A DNA stretch of 26,812 nucleotides, from positions 1-26,812 of the IMG/VR virus record IMGVR_UViG_3300037840_000263; one strand, written 5' to 3'. Position numbers and translations under genes: made by a program. Position 1 is the stretch's first letter. The number at the start of each line of letters is the position of its first letter. Shown one piece after another: positions 8,498-14,967 of the stretch. The notes under the pieces were generated by a model, which saw only the letters and a list, made by a program, of their open reading frames with translations, ran no database searches and had not been told where the DNA came from. The DNA comes from a virus.

Positions 8498-8925
8498 GGT
8501 TTCCCTTTCGAGCGCGCGGCGTCCAATAACCCAAGCTCTTTCGCGATTTCAAGTCCGCGTTTCTTATCCGCCTCAGTCAAGAGTTCATTGCTGATTATCA
8601 ATTCGCCGACCAACGCCCGCACTCGATCACGCTCGGTCTCGGCGTTGTCTCTGCCCATCACCAAAACCTGCAACACCTGAGCGAGCCAATCCTCAAGCGT
8701 CCGATCCCCGCGCTCGATGCCGGTGCCTGCGCAGGAGATGACAGCAGAGAGGGAGAATTCCAGACTTGCCCGCCCGTTCAACGCCTTCACAATCTGGAGA
8801 GCATCTGTTGCGGTGTGGCACTGGCATACCGGGCGATCTCCCTCGTACACATTGATTGGGACGTGATGGCCGACGCGCCATCGAGAAAGCTGGGGCTGCT
8901 CGGTGGGTTCCGGCGGGTTGATCAT
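8494..8925 (-). CDS. conserved phage hypothetical protein (small early-type)
   Basis: 143 aa. The N-terminal half has the pattern seen in many small phage proteins: WRVGHHVPINVYEGDRPVCQ, a CxC pair, then HTATDALQIVKALN. The C-terminal half is helical and charged. Its first 14 residues (MINPPEPTEQPQLS) are nearly the same as those of the gene at 9151-9333, so the 5' ends are duplicated. It overlaps both neighbours by ATGA. No biochemical role is known to me. Confidence 0.6.
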   Translation of the reverse strand: MINPPEPTEQPQLSRWRVGHHVPINVYEGDRPVCQCHTATDALQIVKALNGRASLEFSLSAVISCAGTGIERGDRTLEDWLAQVLQVLVMGRDNAETERDRVRALVGELIISNELLTEADKKRGLEIAKELGLLDAARSKGKP

Positions 8926-9170
8926 GATTTTATCTCCGGCACTTTACCGGTAAAAGTGCGAGCTGTTGAGGCGCAGGCGTGATAGCGAGTGTCCCGCAGC
9001 GCCTCGGCTAGGGAGGATTCGCGAGCGAGCGCCGCGCGGAGTTCGGCGATAGTCCACATGAAATCCTCACGTAGGTGCTCGTCAATCCATGCTATGCGGG
9101 CGACTGCTTCGATTCTCGCGAGCCGCTGCTCGGTGGATTCTGGCGTCAATTTACCGTCCGAAGGAATCAC
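8922..9170 (-). CDS. small helical phage protein, unknown
   Basis: 82 aa from a GTG at 9170-9168 with a good ribosome site (GGAGGT, 6 bases upstream). It overlaps the preceding gene by 20 bases and the following one by ATGA. The sequence is helical and charged (RLARIEAVARIAWIDEHLRE, then ELRAALARESSLAEALRDTR), with no recognisable motif. Such proteins are frequent in early phage operons. Confidence 0.5.
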   Translation of the reverse strand: MIPSDGKLTPESTEQRLARIEAVARIAWIDEHLREDFMWTIAELRAALARESSLAEALRDTRYHACASTARTFTGKVPEIKS

Positions 9171-9333
9171 AGTTGCACCTCCGACAATAAGTTATCTCGT
9201 ATTCTCCGCGATGTGCTTCGCGGCTATGTCCGCAACGGCAGGTATCGGCAGACTTCTTCAAAAGCAAACGCAATTGTCGTAACTCCTCTTGAGAAAGCTG
9301 AGGCTGCTCGATAGGTTCTGGTGGGTTGGTCAT
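9151..9333 (-). CDS. small zinc-ribbon-like protein
   Basis: 60 aa. The second half carries a likely metal site, CRCGHSREAH followed by CRRCNC, that is Cys/His pairs about 16 residues apart. The first 14 residues duplicate the start of the gene at 8494-8925. The ATG overlaps the preceding stop (ATGA at 9333-9330). Small single-ribbon proteins in phage operons usually act as protein or nucleic-acid binders. The partner is unknown. Confidence 0.55.
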   Translation of the reverse strand: MTNPPEPIEQPQLSQEELRQLRLLLKKSADTCRCGHSREAHRGEYEITYCRRCNCDSFGR

Positions 9334-9770
9334 GACTTGACTCCATCCAGGGCTTCTGCGGCCCGTCTAAAATCACGTGAATCGATGAGCGTTCTATCCG
9401 ATGCTGTCCCGCGACTGCAAGCAAGCTCATCCAGTTCGCAATCTGGACGATCCATCTTAGCGAATGGCCGCAGCGCCTCGGCGAGTTTATCGCGCTGAGC
9501 CAGTGTGATCTTGCCGCGTTCTAGTGCTGCATCGAGCACGACAGCCATCGCTCCTGGAGTATCGGCTCCCAACGCCTTCCATGCGGCGATTTCTTCGGCG
9601 TGCTCTTTGTCGCGCACTTCGATGGCAGCGGCAATGGCGTGTTTCAGCTTCCTGACGCAAACATCGCAAAGTCCATCGTCGGGTGATTCGCATTCTCCCG
9701 GCTCGATGTCAAAATAGAAGTTATCTCCTCCTTCTATTAGTGATTCGGCGATTTCCTTGGGGTCTTTCAT
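9330..9770 (-). CDS. conserved phage hypothetical protein with Cys cluster
   Basis: 146 aa. Residues about 26-42 hold Cys residues in a CES...CDVCVRK pattern. A helical section follows, and then a C-terminal motif of a type seen in many phage proteins (KLAEALRPFAKMD...DSRDFRRAAEALD). It overlaps the next gene by ATGA and starts three bases after the stop of the mini-gene upstream. Function unknown. Confidence 0.55.
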   Translation of the reverse strand: MKDPKEIAESLIEGGDNFYFDIEPGECESPDDGLCDVCVRKLKHAIAAAIEVRDKEHAEEIAAWKALGADTPGAMAVVLDAALERGKITLAQRDKLAEALRPFAKMDRPDCELDELACSRGTASDRTLIDSRDFRRAAEALDGVKS

Positions 9771-9773
9771 TGG

Positions 9774-9866
9774 TCAGCCTTCCTTGGTAGCGGCGCTGAT
9801 ATCGCTACAATCTTCGCTGTGGTAAACCACTGCGTTCGTCCATCTATTTAATATGTCGAAACTCAT
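9774..9866 (-). CDS. N-terminal remnant of a pentapeptide-repeat phage protein
   Basis: 30 aa (MSFDILNRWTNAVVYHSEDC...KEG). The opening ILNRWTNAVVY closely resembles the conserved N-terminus that precedes pentapeptide (A-N/D-L-x-x) repeats in phage proteins. Those proteins continue with an EAV/VKSGANL-type transition. Here a TGA stops the frame right after ATKEG, and no repeats follow before the next gene. The start is coupled by ATGA to the gene upstream. It is either a truncated relic or a shortened but still translated peptide. Confidence 0.5.
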   Translation of the reverse strand: MSFDILNRWTNAVVYHSEDCSDISAATKEG

Positions 9867-10015
9867 TTCGTCCCCCTTCGCGCCGACAGGGCGTGCTCGA
9901 TCCAGTAGCGTATCTGGGCTCCCATTGAGCGGGCGGGCTTTTGCGCTTTGCACCAGCGTTTGAAGCGGGCGAGTTCGGAGTCGGAGAGCCGTGCTTGGAA
10001 TTGGCGGAGTTTCAC
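9863..10015 (-). CDS. short ribbon-helix-helix-like or helical protein
   Basis: 50 aa, starting with a GTG that overlaps the upstream stop (GTGA) and ending in an ATGA with the next gene. The sequence VKLRQFQARLSDSELARFKR then MGAQIRYWIEHAL has the strand-helix-helix rhythm of small Arc/CopG-type DNA-binding proteins, with a basic C-terminus. The two-sided coupling makes it convincing as a gene. The DNA-binding role is inferred from the pattern only. Confidence 0.5.
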   Translation of the reverse strand: MKLRQFQARLSDSELARFKRWCKAQKPARSMGAQIRYWIEHALSARRGTK

Positions 10016-10410
10016 TGAATCACCTCAGCGTAGATCGCGGGAGCCTTCGCGCGAATCGCTTCGATCAACGCTCTGGCGGTTAATCGCTCGCCCTCGGCAT
10101 AGTCCATTGCCATCCTCAATTCGTGGGAGTTATTGCACTTAGTAAGCGCCTTAAATTCATCTAGTTCCATTTCGACCTCGTCTGCCCGGTCGCTATGTTC
10201 CCTAGCCTCGTTTTCCATATCAAGTGCATACTTCTGCGCCTCTCGCAGATCAGTGATGCGTTTCTTTTCGTCCTGCCTGAGTGGATCAATGCAGGCTGGA
10301 ACTTCTTTCGAGCAGTAGCTATCATCCCCAAAATGCGCCCAAGCCGCTTTTCTGGACCGAAATACTTCATCGCAATGAAAGCAGCGCCATGCCTTGCGTC
10401 TAGATCGCAT
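10012..10410 (-). CDS. phage zinc-finger protein, first gene of the - strand operon
   Basis: 132 aa. The N-terminus (WRCFHCDEVFRSRKAAWAHF, then a C and an ACIDP) has the C-x2-C...H...C arrangement of a small phage zinc-finger family. In that family the finger is followed by a long helix, as here (about residues 48-85, DLREAQKYALDMENEAREHS). It is the promoter-proximal gene of the leftward operon and is divergent from the gene at 10544. It is probably an early regulator or accessory protein, with the exact role unknown. Confidence 0.6.
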   Translation of the reverse strand: MRSRRKAWRCFHCDEVFRSRKAAWAHFGDDSYCSKEVPACIDPLRQDEKKRITDLREAQKYALDMENEAREHSDRADEVEMELDEFKALTKCNNSHELRMAMDYAEGERLTARALIEAIRAKAPAIYAEVIQ

Positions 10411-10431
10411 GTCCGAATCGTAACACGACTC

Positions 10432-10499
10432 CGCGATTCGCGTCTATAGAAATCGTATAGAAAAGTGAGATAGGGGCTTGACACCATCCCCGATTCGCG
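10432..10499. promoter_or_regulatory. divergent control region with repeated CGATTCGCG sites
   Basis: CGATTCGCG occurs twice, at 10434-10442 (inside the perfect 11-bp palindrome CGCGATTCGCG, 10432-10442) and at 10491-10499, within the spacer of the rightward promoter. TATAGAAA is also repeated at 10445-10452 and 10456-10463. The layout suggests operator sites for a repressor controlling both directions. No matching repressor is identified. Confidence 0.4.
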
Positions 10500-10507
10500 C
10501 TTATCAT
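10478..10507 (+). promoter_or_regulatory. sigma-70-type promoter for the rightward middle operon
   Basis: TTGACA (10478-10483), an 18-base spacer, then TATCAT (10502-10507, five of six consensus bases). The start of transcription would fall near 10514, about 30 bases before the ATG at 10544, which has a clear ribosome site. It is the best promoter match in the window. Confidence 0.6.
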
Positions 10508-10543
10508 AGTTTCGTACTCGACCGAACCCAAAGGAGAACACCA

Positions 10544-11017
10544 ATGCAACCCACCTCGCCGACCATTCCGGCCCTGATCTTCTCGCTGCCTACGGGCATT
10601 GCCACATTTATACAAGCGCGTTCGCTGGCGAAGGCCGCGCAAGCCGCGATTTGCAACGGCGCATCCCCGGCTCCGGTTTCTGCCGATGGCACCCAACTGC
10701 TGGACCCGCAGGGCAATGCGATCACCGCGACTGTGCAGAACTACGGCGTGCTGGACGCGAACAACCAGCCGACCAGTTTCACATTCAAACCGGCTCCGCT
10801 GGGCGCTACGCCGAATCCGGCGACCGACAACACGGCGACCTCGATGCGGATTCTGGCGGACAATATGGATCAGATCGCGGCGGCGTTGGCGGATTACTAC
10901 TTCTCCGAAGGGCAGGAGGCCGGAACCGGCGTTCAGGGCGCGAACAACAATGGCGCGAACGTCGAGGATCTGGAGAACGAAGAGTACCCGGTGACGTTTC
11001 AGGCGGATGCGGCCTAG
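10544..11017 (+). CDS. phage protein of unknown function, first gene of the rightward operon
   Basis: 157 aa. The ATG has a good ribosome site (AAGGAG at 10531-10536). The start MQPTSPTIPALIFSLPTGIA is followed by a section rich in Ala, Asn, Thr and Pro with a likely beta fold (LLDPQGNAITATVQNYGVLD). A helix comes next (MRILADNMDQIAAALADYYF), then an acidic tail. It has no signal peptide and no metal motif. Being next to a strong promoter suggests high expression, as for a minor structural or accessory protein. Not recognised. Confidence 0.6.
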   Translation: MQPTSPTIPALIFSLPTGIATFIQARSLAKAAQAAICNGASPAPVSADGTQLLDPQGNAITATVQNYGVLDANNQPTSFTFKPAPLGATPNPATDNTATSMRILADNMDQIAAALADYYFSEGQEAGTGVQGANNNGANVEDLENEEYPVTFQADAA

Positions 11018-11023
11018 GAATTG

Positions 11024-11200
11024 ATGCGCTGGCTGCGATTCAAGCTTCGATGGTGGCGATGGTTCCTGGGTGGACCGAATATCGCCACCCTTGTCTTGGC
11101 GGGTGTCGATCACGAATCGAGAAAGCTGATTTACGACAGACATGATGCGGCGGAGCCAAGGTTGGCCGACCCACCAGCGGAAGAGGGAGGGGAGGGATGA
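11024..11200 (+). CDS. small basic/Trp-rich protein with possible membrane-proximal N-terminus
   Basis: 58 aa. The N-terminus is Arg/Trp-rich (MRWLRFKLRWWRWFLGGPNI) with a moderately hydrophobic stretch after it (ATLVLAGV). The rest is polar and ends in an acidic Gly-rich tail. It begins seven bases after the preceding stop and ends in an ATGA with the next gene, next to a Shine-Dalgarno-like GGGAGGGGAGGG. The amphipathic start would suit membrane contact. Family unknown. Confidence 0.45.
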   Translation: MRWLRFKLRWWRWFLGGPNIATLVLAGVDHESRKLIYDRHDAAEPRLADPPAEEGGEG

Positions 11201-11436
11201 CGGATTTGGAGATTGTCGAGCGTTTCCAAAGATTGCACGACCCAGATCGTCGCGTTGTCTCTCTATGGGGTTATAGGCAGCAGATGAAACAAATCGCACC
11301 ACGTTTGCTCAAGATCCTAATTGACGGGCTGGTGCTTGCTCCACAGACATCCGGCAAATCAAATAGCGTTGAGGAGCAATCAAGAAACCGGTATGCTAAG
11401 GCGTTAGCCTCCCCATCGAGCGAGGCGCAACGGTAA
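11197..11436 (+). CDS. small phage protein, unknown
   Basis: 79 aa, mostly helical and basic (LEIVERFQRLHDPDRRVVSL, then GYRQQMKQIAPRLLKILIDG), with a polar tail. The ATG overlaps the preceding stop and has a strong purine-rich ribosome site (GGGAGGGGAGGG). No domain is recognised. Confidence 0.5.
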   Translation: MTDLEIVERFQRLHDPDRRVVSLWGYRQQMKQIAPRLLKILIDGLVLAPQTSGKSNSVEEQSRNRYAKALASPSSEAQR

Positions 11437-11437
11437 A

Positions 11438-11977
11438 ATGGCGAACGAACTGAATGCCCTAGCGGAGCACGTATCCGTACATCCTGGATTGATCGTTCGC
11501 TGTAAGCGTTGCGGCGGCACGGAACTTTACCGGCGCGTCGGCGACAATGAGATCGTCGTGTTTCATGAATGCTCCATCAAGAATGACTTACTCAAAACCT
11601 TGCGGGCGGCGCGTGCATTTATTCAGGACGAGTTGGAAGTGCTAGAGCGCAGCTACCTGCCTGCGCCGAGTGCGAAAGAGGAAGATGAATTAACCGACGC
11701 ACGAATTTTGTTGAGTCGGATTGATAGAGGGCTAGTTAAAGGCCAGCAACTGGGTTCCGAATATCTTCAGCGGCGTGTTGAGATCGACGCCGAACTTGCC
11801 CGCGAGCGCGCGGTCAACAAGGAACTGGTCGAGGCGCTGGAGGCGGCACGCGAGGAATTGCGGCTGATCCGCATGAAGGATTGCGACCGAGTGTACGACT
11901 CGACGTTGCGGATGAAAATGGACTTGGCCCTTTCTCGCGCCAGAGGCGCACATAAAACAGAGGAGGTCGCGCGATGA
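11438..11977 (+). CDS. zinc-ribbon plus coiled-coil phage protein
   Basis: 179 aa. A likely half zinc-ribbon, CKRCGG, lies near residue 23 with a lone Cys further on (HECSIK). A long helical region follows from about residue 50 to the end, with strong coiled-coil character in the last 80 residues (RRVEIDAELARERAVNKELV). It starts two bases after the previous stop and overlaps the next start by ATGA. It may be an adaptor or nucleic-acid-binding protein; the family is not identified. Confidence 0.5.
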   Translation: MANELNALAEHVSVHPGLIVRCKRCGGTELYRRVGDNEIVVFHECSIKNDLLKTLRAARAFIQDELEVLERSYLPAPSAKEEDELTDARILLSRIDRGLVKGQQLGSEYLQRRVEIDAELARERAVNKELVEALEAAREELRLIRMKDCDRVYDSTLRMKMDLALSRARGAHKTEEVAR

Positions 11978-12132
11978 ACCACAATCGTGATTGCGGATGT
12001 TCATTGTGTATGCGGTACGGCGGGACGCGCGGATGGGAGAAGGTGTTTCCTCTCGACACCACTACGAACACGCCGACGCAAGTGTTTACGCCACAAGAAA
12101 AAACAGAAACAGAGGAGACAACATCAAAATGA
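11974..12132 (+). CDS. mini-protein with Cys-rich N-terminus
   Basis: 52 aa starting MNHNRDCGCSLCMRYGG, with three Cys within six residues in a CxCxxC pattern that could bind a metal. The rest is Thr/Glu-rich (TNTPTQVFTPQEKTETEETT). Both ends are coupled: its ATG overlaps the previous stop (ATGA), and its TGA overlaps the ATG at 12129. This spacing makes it credible despite its size. Function unknown. Confidence 0.5.
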   Translation: MNHNRDCGCSLCMRYGGTRGWEKVFPLDTTTNTPTQVFTPQEKTETEETTSK

Positions 12133-13046
12133 CCCTACAACAAATCTTCGGCCCTAATATCCCGCCCGAGATCACCACGCCGAACGCTTCATTCTCGGCG
12201 CTCAATACCTTCACGGACTTCTCGGCTGGCGTTGCGGGAACCCCAGCGCAACAGGCTGCGTCGATCCGTGCTGCATTCCTTGCGGCTTCCGGCGCACCGG
12301 CTCCGAACTGGAACCCGGCGCTCCCGGCGAAATTCTGGCAGGACCCCACCGCCGACACATCGGAGCCGGGGAATATTGCGGTGTATTACTCCTGGAATCC
12401 GGCGACCGGCAAGTACGTGCAATTTTCGATGTTTGCGAGTCGAGCGGCGAGCGTCAACATCCCCGGCTTGAATCCGCTGCCAAATTATGTGGTCGCGCCG
12501 ACGCCAGCGACCTCAAATGGCGGCCCATTCAATCCGGTCTATCTGGTGTCGCCCGAGGATGCGATTAAACTTGCTGCTGAGTGGGGCTTGACGGTCACGG
12601 CGGCAGAACTTGTGGACCAGACTCCAGAACTTGGGTTCCTCGCGAATGGCGAGACGCGCCGCCAGTGGGCTGTTCCGTTCAACGGGCAGAACATCCCGGC
12701 TGGACCCGCAATCGCGCAGCAGAACGCGCACGGCCTCAACGCGGACGGATCGTGGAGCACGAACGGCTCGTGGAGCTTGCTCGGGTCGCCTAATTGGATT
12801 CCCGGTCCCGCTCCAGTCGATGGCATCAGCGCCGGCCAGCCGACCTCGACCGTGCCGGTGCCGCAGCGTAATCTTGTCGGCAATGAAGTGGTGGTCAAAA
12901 CGCTGATGGGATACCAGATCGAGGAACCAGGGTTGGAGCCGCCCGCGCCTGTCGGTAGCGGCGGTTTCACGCCGAATCAGTGCGCCTGGATCTTGAAGGC
13001 GCTGGCTGAAGCAGTACCGGGGGCCGGCGCTCCGCCGACGAATTGA
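12129..13046 (+). CDS. phage protein of unknown function, Pro/Gly/Asn-rich (likely structural)
   Basis: 305 aa. The ATG at 12129 was preferred over an upstream frame start because it overlaps the previous stop and begins a natural sequence (MTLQQIFGPNIPPEITTPNA). The protein is rich in Pro, Gly, Asn and Trp with few charges. Examples are PAPNWNPALPAKFWQDPTA and NADGSWSTNGSWSLLGSPNW. That is typical of extended virion or secreted surface proteins. No signal peptide is visible. The C-terminus forms a helix (NQCAWILKALAEAV). Not recognised. Confidence 0.5.
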   Translation: MTLQQIFGPNIPPEITTPNASFSALNTFTDFSAGVAGTPAQQAASIRAAFLAASGAPAPNWNPALPAKFWQDPTADTSEPGNIAVYYSWNPATGKYVQFSMFASRAASVNIPGLNPLPNYVVAPTPATSNGGPFNPVYLVSPEDAIKLAAEWGLTVTAAELVDQTPELGFLANGETRRQWAVPFNGQNIPAGPAIAQQNAHGLNADGSWSTNGSWSLLGSPNWIPGPAPVDGISAGQPTSTVPVPQRNLVGNEVVVKTLMGYQIEEPGLEPPAPVGSGGFTPNQCAWILKALAEAVPGAGAPPTN

Positions 13047-13047
13047 T

Positions 13048-13149
13048 ATGCCGATCCGCCATCGCCTGATCCTCGCGGCCATGCACGTTGTAGGGCTGGT
13101 GCTCGGATGGTTGTGCTGGTTTGCGGCGGGAGGTAAAGAAGGGGTTTGA
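13048..13149 (+). CDS. 33-aa single-span membrane peptide
   Basis: MPIRHRL followed by a hydrophobic stretch (ILAAMHVVGLVLGWLCWFAA) and a short charged tail. It starts two bases after the preceding stop. Single-span peptides of this size are common in phage operons, as inhibitors, holin-like or accessory proteins. No ribosome site stronger than the coupling itself is visible. Confidence 0.4.
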   Translation: MPIRHRLILAAMHVVGLVLGWLCWFAAGGKEGV

Positions 13150-13374
13150 ATTTCGTGCCAAGCGCTGACCGGATTAAGCGCCAGGAATTAATGGGCCGAA
13201 TGGTTCCTCCCTTGATAAGACGGAGCTGGACACGGAGGCATCCGTAAACGTTAGTTTGTTAGTCCTCATGTCGTGGAATCAAGAACCTGATCGGGATCGA
13301 AAGGTAATACCCGTGAGGCACGAATAGAATTTAAGGTTTGGCAATCAAGGCTGGCGGGAATATTGGAGGATCGC
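13150..13374 (+). other. intergenic stretch, nothing convincing
   Basis: 225 bases between two small genes. It contains two weak open frames: a 30-aa frame from a GTG at 13155 and a 19-aa frame at 13268-13327 starting MSWNQEPDRD. Neither has a ribosome site. A short inverted repeat (GCGCT...AGCGC) lies near 13162. I see no promoter of good quality. Confidence 0.4.
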
Positions 13375-13623
13375 GTGATAATTGATCTATTAACCCTGAA
13401 CGGCGTGGTTGATGTATTCGTACGGCGTGATGGGTCCGTCCTCAACGTGCATGTCGTGCTTGACGATCTGGAGTTTTCAAAGTTTGAGAAGGTTATCCAA
13501 AAAGAGCTGGAACTGACAGAGAAATTTCCACACTTGCGGTTCCGATTCAATGTGTCTCCGAAACTCGAAGCCGCGCCTTGGGTCCATGCCCTTTTGCCAA
13601 CGTCGGAAATGGGCCACGCCTGA
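13375..13623 (+). CDS. small alpha/beta protein, unknown
   Basis: 82 aa from a GTG at 13375 preceded by GGAGGA (13365-13370). A TTG at 13363 is an alternative. The sequence alternates strands and a helix: VIIDLLTLNGVVDVFVRRDG, SVLNVHVVLDDL, then FSKFEKVIQKELELTEKF, and a final strand LRFRFNV. This looks like a compact two-layer fold. There are no Cys or catalytic motifs. An overlapping - strand frame is judged a shadow. Function unknown. Confidence 0.45.
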   Translation: MIIDLLTLNGVVDVFVRRDGSVLNVHVVLDDLEFSKFEKVIQKELELTEKFPHLRFRFNVSPKLEAAPWVHALLPTSEMGHA

Positions 13624-13645
13624 TCAGTTTAGAAAGAGGGAATCG

Positions 13646-13804
13646 ATGAAACTTCTCGCACTGTTCGTTTTCGCCGCGCTCGCCTTCGCCGAAGTTCCTG
13701 ATTGCGCTACCTGCAAGATCAACGTGCCGGAGCCTAGCACATGGGCTTTGATGGCGCTGGGCTTGGGTGGGATTGCGGTGGTGGGGTGGAGGAAGAGGCG
13801 GTAG
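13646..13804 (+). CDS. mini PEP-CTERM protein (exosortase substrate)
   Basis: 52 aa made almost only of two sorting signals. The first is a Sec signal peptide (MKLLALFVFAALAFAE). The second is a complete PEP-CTERM tail: VPEPSTW, a membrane segment (ALMALGLGGIAVVGW) and the basic end RKRR. Between them lie about ten residues with a CATC pair. In bacteria PEP-CTERM proteins are recognised and cleaved by the membrane protease-transpeptidase exosortase (EpsH/XrtA family) and are linked to exopolysaccharide and biofilm formation. No exosortase is seen here, so the host must supply it. The ATG has a GAGGG ribosome site. The protein is remarkably short, and a phage-borne copy is unusual. Confidence 0.75.
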   Translation: MKLLALFVFAALAFAEVPDCATCKINVPEPSTWALMALGLGGIAVVGWRKRR

Positions 13805-13819
13805 AGGGAGGATGGCGGG

Positions 13820-13990
13820 ATGACGCGAGAGCAGATCATCGATTATAAACAGGCGGCAATTAGGACGCGAGATCGCATGGATGTTAATACAGTGGGTGCG
13901 GCCGCTGTTGTAGGCGCTCAAACCAATGTACTCTTATGCGAAATTCTGCTCGAACTGAAAGAGCAAGGATTGAGTCGGAACTCCGTATGA
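13820..13990 (+). CDS. small helical phage protein, unknown
   Basis: 56 aa (MTREQIIDYKQAAIRTRDRM ... LLCEILLELKEQ). It is amphipathic and helical with one Cys. The ATG follows a purine-rich stretch (GGGAGGATGGCGGG) that can serve as a ribosome site. Its stop overlaps the next start as ATGA (13987-13990). Small proteins of this form are frequent in phage accessory operons. Not recognised. Confidence 0.5.
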   Translation: MTREQIIDYKQAAIRTRDRMDVNTVGAAAVVGAQTNVLLCEILLELKEQGLSRNSV

Positions 13991-14256
13991 CCCGCCCCCT
14001 CTCGCTGGCGCTTCTGCTCCTCGCCCTCTCGGGCTGCTCCCGGCCCAAGCCAGATTATTCTTGGGCGCGTGTTCCGTGCCCAAAAAATGCCTCATGTTCC
14101 ATCTGGATTACCTGGTGGACGGACAACAAGGTTGGGGACTGCCTGTACGATCCTCATCGCCCAGAGGGAAGTGAATATGCCGCGCGAGTGGTAGCCGTTA
14201 ATCCACATGACGGGCATCAAATAGCCACATTATCCTTCGACGGGAAATGCAAATGA
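13987..14256 (+). CDS. predicted lipoprotein A
   Basis: 89 aa. The type II signal peptide is clear: MTRPLSLALLLLALSGCSRP, with lipobox LSGC and the acylated Cys at residue 17. The mature part (about 73 aa) has three further Cys and a Trp cluster (WITWWTD). The ATG was chosen because it overlaps the upstream stop and starts the signal peptide. A second lipoprotein follows directly. Two adjacent small lipoproteins would suit an outer-membrane complex, or exclusion or lysis roles, but no family is recognised. Confidence 0.6.
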   Translation: MTRPLSLALLLLALSGCSRPKPDYSWARVPCPKNASCSIWITWWTDNKVGDCLYDPHRPEGSEYAARVVAVNPHDGHQIATLSFDGKCK

Positions 14257-14471
14257 AAAGAGCTATGGTAATCCTCTTCTGTCTCCTAACCGCCTGCTCC
14301 CGGCCTCCATCAACCCAGCCGCTCCCCTCGCCCGCCGAATGCACCACCTTCAACATGAAGCTGGATGGAAGCCTCAACCCGATTCAAGGGAGCGACCAGT
14401 ATTTGGTGACGATCAGCGGGAAGGGCGAAGGGGCAGCGCAGATTACGGTGTGTTTTAAGGGGAAGCAGTGA
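14253..14471 (+). CDS. predicted lipoprotein B
   Basis: 72 aa starting MKRAMVILFCLLTACSRPPS. The lipobox is LTAC, and a Pro-rich linker follows (PPSTQPLPSPAE). A short beta-rich domain ends the protein (YLVTISGKGEGAAQITVCF). The ATG at 14253 overlaps the previous stop (ATGA), and an ATG six bases earlier is an alternative. Length and the Pro-rich linker resemble small outer-membrane spanin subunits, yet no inner-membrane partner lies next to it. Treat it as a lipoprotein of unknown role. Confidence 0.55.
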   Translation: MKRAMVILFCLLTACSRPPSTQPLPSPAECTTFNMKLDGSLNPIQGSDQYLVTISGKGEGAAQITVCFKGKQ

Positions 14472-14716
14472 AGCCGATACCGTTCGCCGATCTTCACAAT
14501 CTTGAAGAGGACAAGCGCATCGATCTGATCGGGCATCGTGCGGCAGACCACAAGAAGATCGTCGGATTCATGGTGGATCGTGACGGCGAGGATCGCTCCA
14601 AGGGCGACCGCTACATCGCGAAACTGAAAGAGAAGTTCCCGATGCTCACAGTGATGTGGCGTGGGGATGGTCCGGTCGATGCTGTCGAGACGATCAAGGT
14701 AGGAGTGGTGAACTGA
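14468..14716 (+). CDS. conserved small phage protein, unknown
   Basis: 82 aa from a GTG overlapping the preceding stop (GTGA). The sequence reads as a small alpha/beta protein: NLEEDKRIDLIGHRAADHKK, VGFMVDRDG, then IAKLKEKFPMLTVMWRGDGP and a final strand ETIKVGVV. There are no Cys and no membrane segments. The TGA overlaps the next ATG (TGATG). Function unknown. Confidence 0.5.
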   Translation: MKPIPFADLHNLEEDKRIDLIGHRAADHKKIVGFMVDRDGEDRSKGDRYIAKLKEKFPMLTVMWRGDGPVDAVETIKVGVVN

Positions 14717-14967
14717 TGAGTGGCATATTCGACGGTTTTAGCTTTGATTTGTCCGAGATAGATCCGCGCGAGTTCGATGCGTTTGAACGCCAGCGCGAGA
14801 TCGATCTGAAGGACGTTGGCAAGCGCGGCCTGAGGCGGCCACAATCTGTGGCAGGTTGGTATTGTGGGAACTGCCGCAACTTCCACGCGCCGGACGTTCA
14901 CACATGTCCTGAACCGCCGCGCACCGGGTCGCTTCAGGAGCGCATAGGGCAGGTTCACAATGGCTGA
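14716..14967 (+). CDS. small zinc-binding phage protein
   Basis: 83 aa. An acidic N-terminal half (FDLSEIDPREFDAFERQRE) is followed by a likely zinc site: YCGNCRNFHAPDVHTC, which offers C-x2-C plus His and Cys. The end is polar and Pro-rich. The start overlaps the previous stop as TGATG, and the stop overlaps the next gene by eight bases. Probably an adaptor-type protein of an accessory operon. Confidence 0.5.
   Translation: MSGIFDGFSFDLSEIDPREFDAFERQREIDLKDVGKRGLRRPQSVAGWYCGNCRNFHAPDVHTCPEPPRTGSLQERIGQVHNG

Noticed and set aside
10400-11302. 300-aa open frame on the - strand
   Set aside because: It is Arg-rich, antisense to several coupled + genes with good ribosome sites, and has no domain pattern.
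12513-13082. 189-aa - strand frame
   Set aside because: Arg-rich and antisense to the 305-aa + gene, without a ribosome site or family pattern.
13266-13550. 94-aa - strand frame
   Set aside because: Antisense to the small + gene with a ribosome site; Ser/Arg/Thr-rich shadow composition.
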